Assembly: GCA_902729315.2 (NCBI GenBank)
Contig: LR746270.1
Location: 4,466,221 to 4,530,220 of the forward strand
From: Spirodela intermedia
Taxonomy: Eukaryota; Streptophyta; Magnoliopsida; Alismatales; Araceae
Reading direction: 5' to 3'
Length of the DNA: 64,000 nt
Under the pieces are notes generated by a model, which was given only the letters and a program-made list of their open reading frames with translations, did no database searches and had not been told where the DNA came from. The stretch's first letter is position 1. Each line of letters starts with the position of its first letter. This document shows, piece by piece, positions 63,205 to 64,000 of the stretch. The translations under genes were made by a program, and so were the position numbers.

Positions 63205-64000
63205 CCTCCTCCCCCTCCTGCCGTCTTCATCCGTCAAAACTCGTCTCTCCCACTCATTGACGCTGCTGCCTGCACATGCGGAAGAAGAGCACACCCAGTA
63301 CCTAGAGAGAGAGGGACAGGGAAAGAGGGGGAGAGAGAGAGAGAGGGGCAAGCACGCGCGCGAACGGGGACAGGGAAGATTCGCCTGGCAGATTCTCTTT
63401 CCATAAACGAGAAATTGAAACGGTCGCATTAACCAAATGACCGGATCGTTGTACCCGACTATCGATAATCACCGCTTTACGCCCCACACCGCGAGTATCC
63501 AATAATAAGACGCCACGTCAGGATAAGACATCACGCTCCATTCGTCACCAACCGAGGTCAGCAATCGTCACTGTCGCAATACGGGGATAGCACCAATCTA
63601 AGAGGATTTTGACTTCGTCAATACACACGTGGATTCTCAGCTTTTATAAGGCCAGCCAAAATTTCGTTGTTCCCACGTGGTGTGGGCCCCACAAGCCGGC
63701 CCCCTTTCTTTTTCAAATTATTATCGGCCCGTTTCAGTCTTATTATTAAATAACGGAGAAATATCCCCCCCGTATTCTGACCAGCCGCGTCAAATTTCCT
63801 TTTTTTCCTCCTTAAAAAACATATTCTACTAAGGACTATCAATAGCAATAAATTTAACGCGACGTTGACCATAAATGATGATTCCCGAAGTCAGAATTGG
63901 ACCTCGATGAAGGAGAGGATCTTGCGACGAGGAAAATGGGCTCCGGAGGCAAACCCAAATATGGACTATATTCAGGCCGGCCCAAGTATAGACCCCACCC
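63205..64000. promoter_or_regulatory. WOX13-like upstream region
   Basis: This holds the WOX13-like 5' UTR, with a (GA)n tract at about 63323-63345, and its promoter. No gene is recognised in the remaining bases to the window end. Confidence 0.4.

Noticed and set aside
63205..63429. N-terminal extension of the WOX13 frame to an ATG at 63429
   Set aside because: The extra residues run through a CT microsatellite (PLSLSLPLFP) and look like translated 5' UTR.

Overview
This is nuclear DNA from a flowering plant. The genes are split by short GT-AG introns, several first exons are GC-rich and encode organelle transit or signal peptides, CT/GA microsatellites lie next to start codons, decayed retrotransposons are present, and the families are plant ones (P-class PPR, MLO, MCD1, WOX13, plant-type secretory PLA2). 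I cannot name the species. I see no virus, plasmid, CRISPR array, tRNA gene or intact mobile element.

Layout: 1-4.6 kb is repeat-rich and gene-poor. It holds an antisense, stop-riddled Ty1/copia pol, a diverged tandem duplication, a small palindrome and a 5S-rRNA-derived insertion resembling a Cassandra-type miniature retrotransposon. Gene-dense DNA follows: a single-exon PPR gene (4.8-7.3 kb, +); a decayed multi-exon gene fragment (7.7-8.7 kb, +); a small plastid-type membrane protein (8.9-9.8 kb, -); mitochondrial phosphate carrier MPT1 (11.1-13.5 kb, -); chloroplast-division protein MCD1 (14.3-16.7 kb, -); an RHA3/ATL-like RING-H2 ligase (17.1-17.7 kb, -); ribophorin I/OST1 (18.1-26.4 kb, +); an MLO protein in 15 exons (27.2-30.9 kb, -); a small chloroplast envelope protein (32.2-36.5 kb, +); the unfolded-protein sensor IRE1 (37.4-44.0 kb, +); homoserine kinase (46.3-47.4 kb, -), head-to-head with a secretory phospholipase A2 (47.7-48.8 kb, +); a conserved uncharacterised protein (49.1-53.7 kb, -); ESCRT-III CHMP1 (54.5-55.1 kb, +); an SRPK-type SR-protein kinase (57.3-60.2 kb, +); and a WOX13-clade homeobox gene (61.0-63.2 kb, -).

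Exon coordinates were built by hand from splice signals and checked for reading phase, and for nearly all genes the exons sum to an uninterrupted frame. The genes do not form one pathway. OST1 and IRE1 both act at the ER (N-glycosylation and unfolded-protein sensing), and the PLA2 enters the secretory route. The gene set (MPT1, homoserine kinase, RHA3-type RING, MLO, IRE1, SRPK, WOX13) recalls, from memory, the paralogous Arabidopsis regions around At2g17265-At2g17530 and At4g35480-At4g35550, so the window looks like an old conserved gene block.

The best second looks are an in-frame stop just after the WOX13 homeodomain with downstream splicing phase intact, the 5S-derived insertion flanked by direct repeats, the unrecognised decayed gene behind the PPR gene, a GC-AG intron in OST1, a seven-tryptophan run in the IRE1 signal peptide, and the conserved gene block. 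I found no clearly new biological system.
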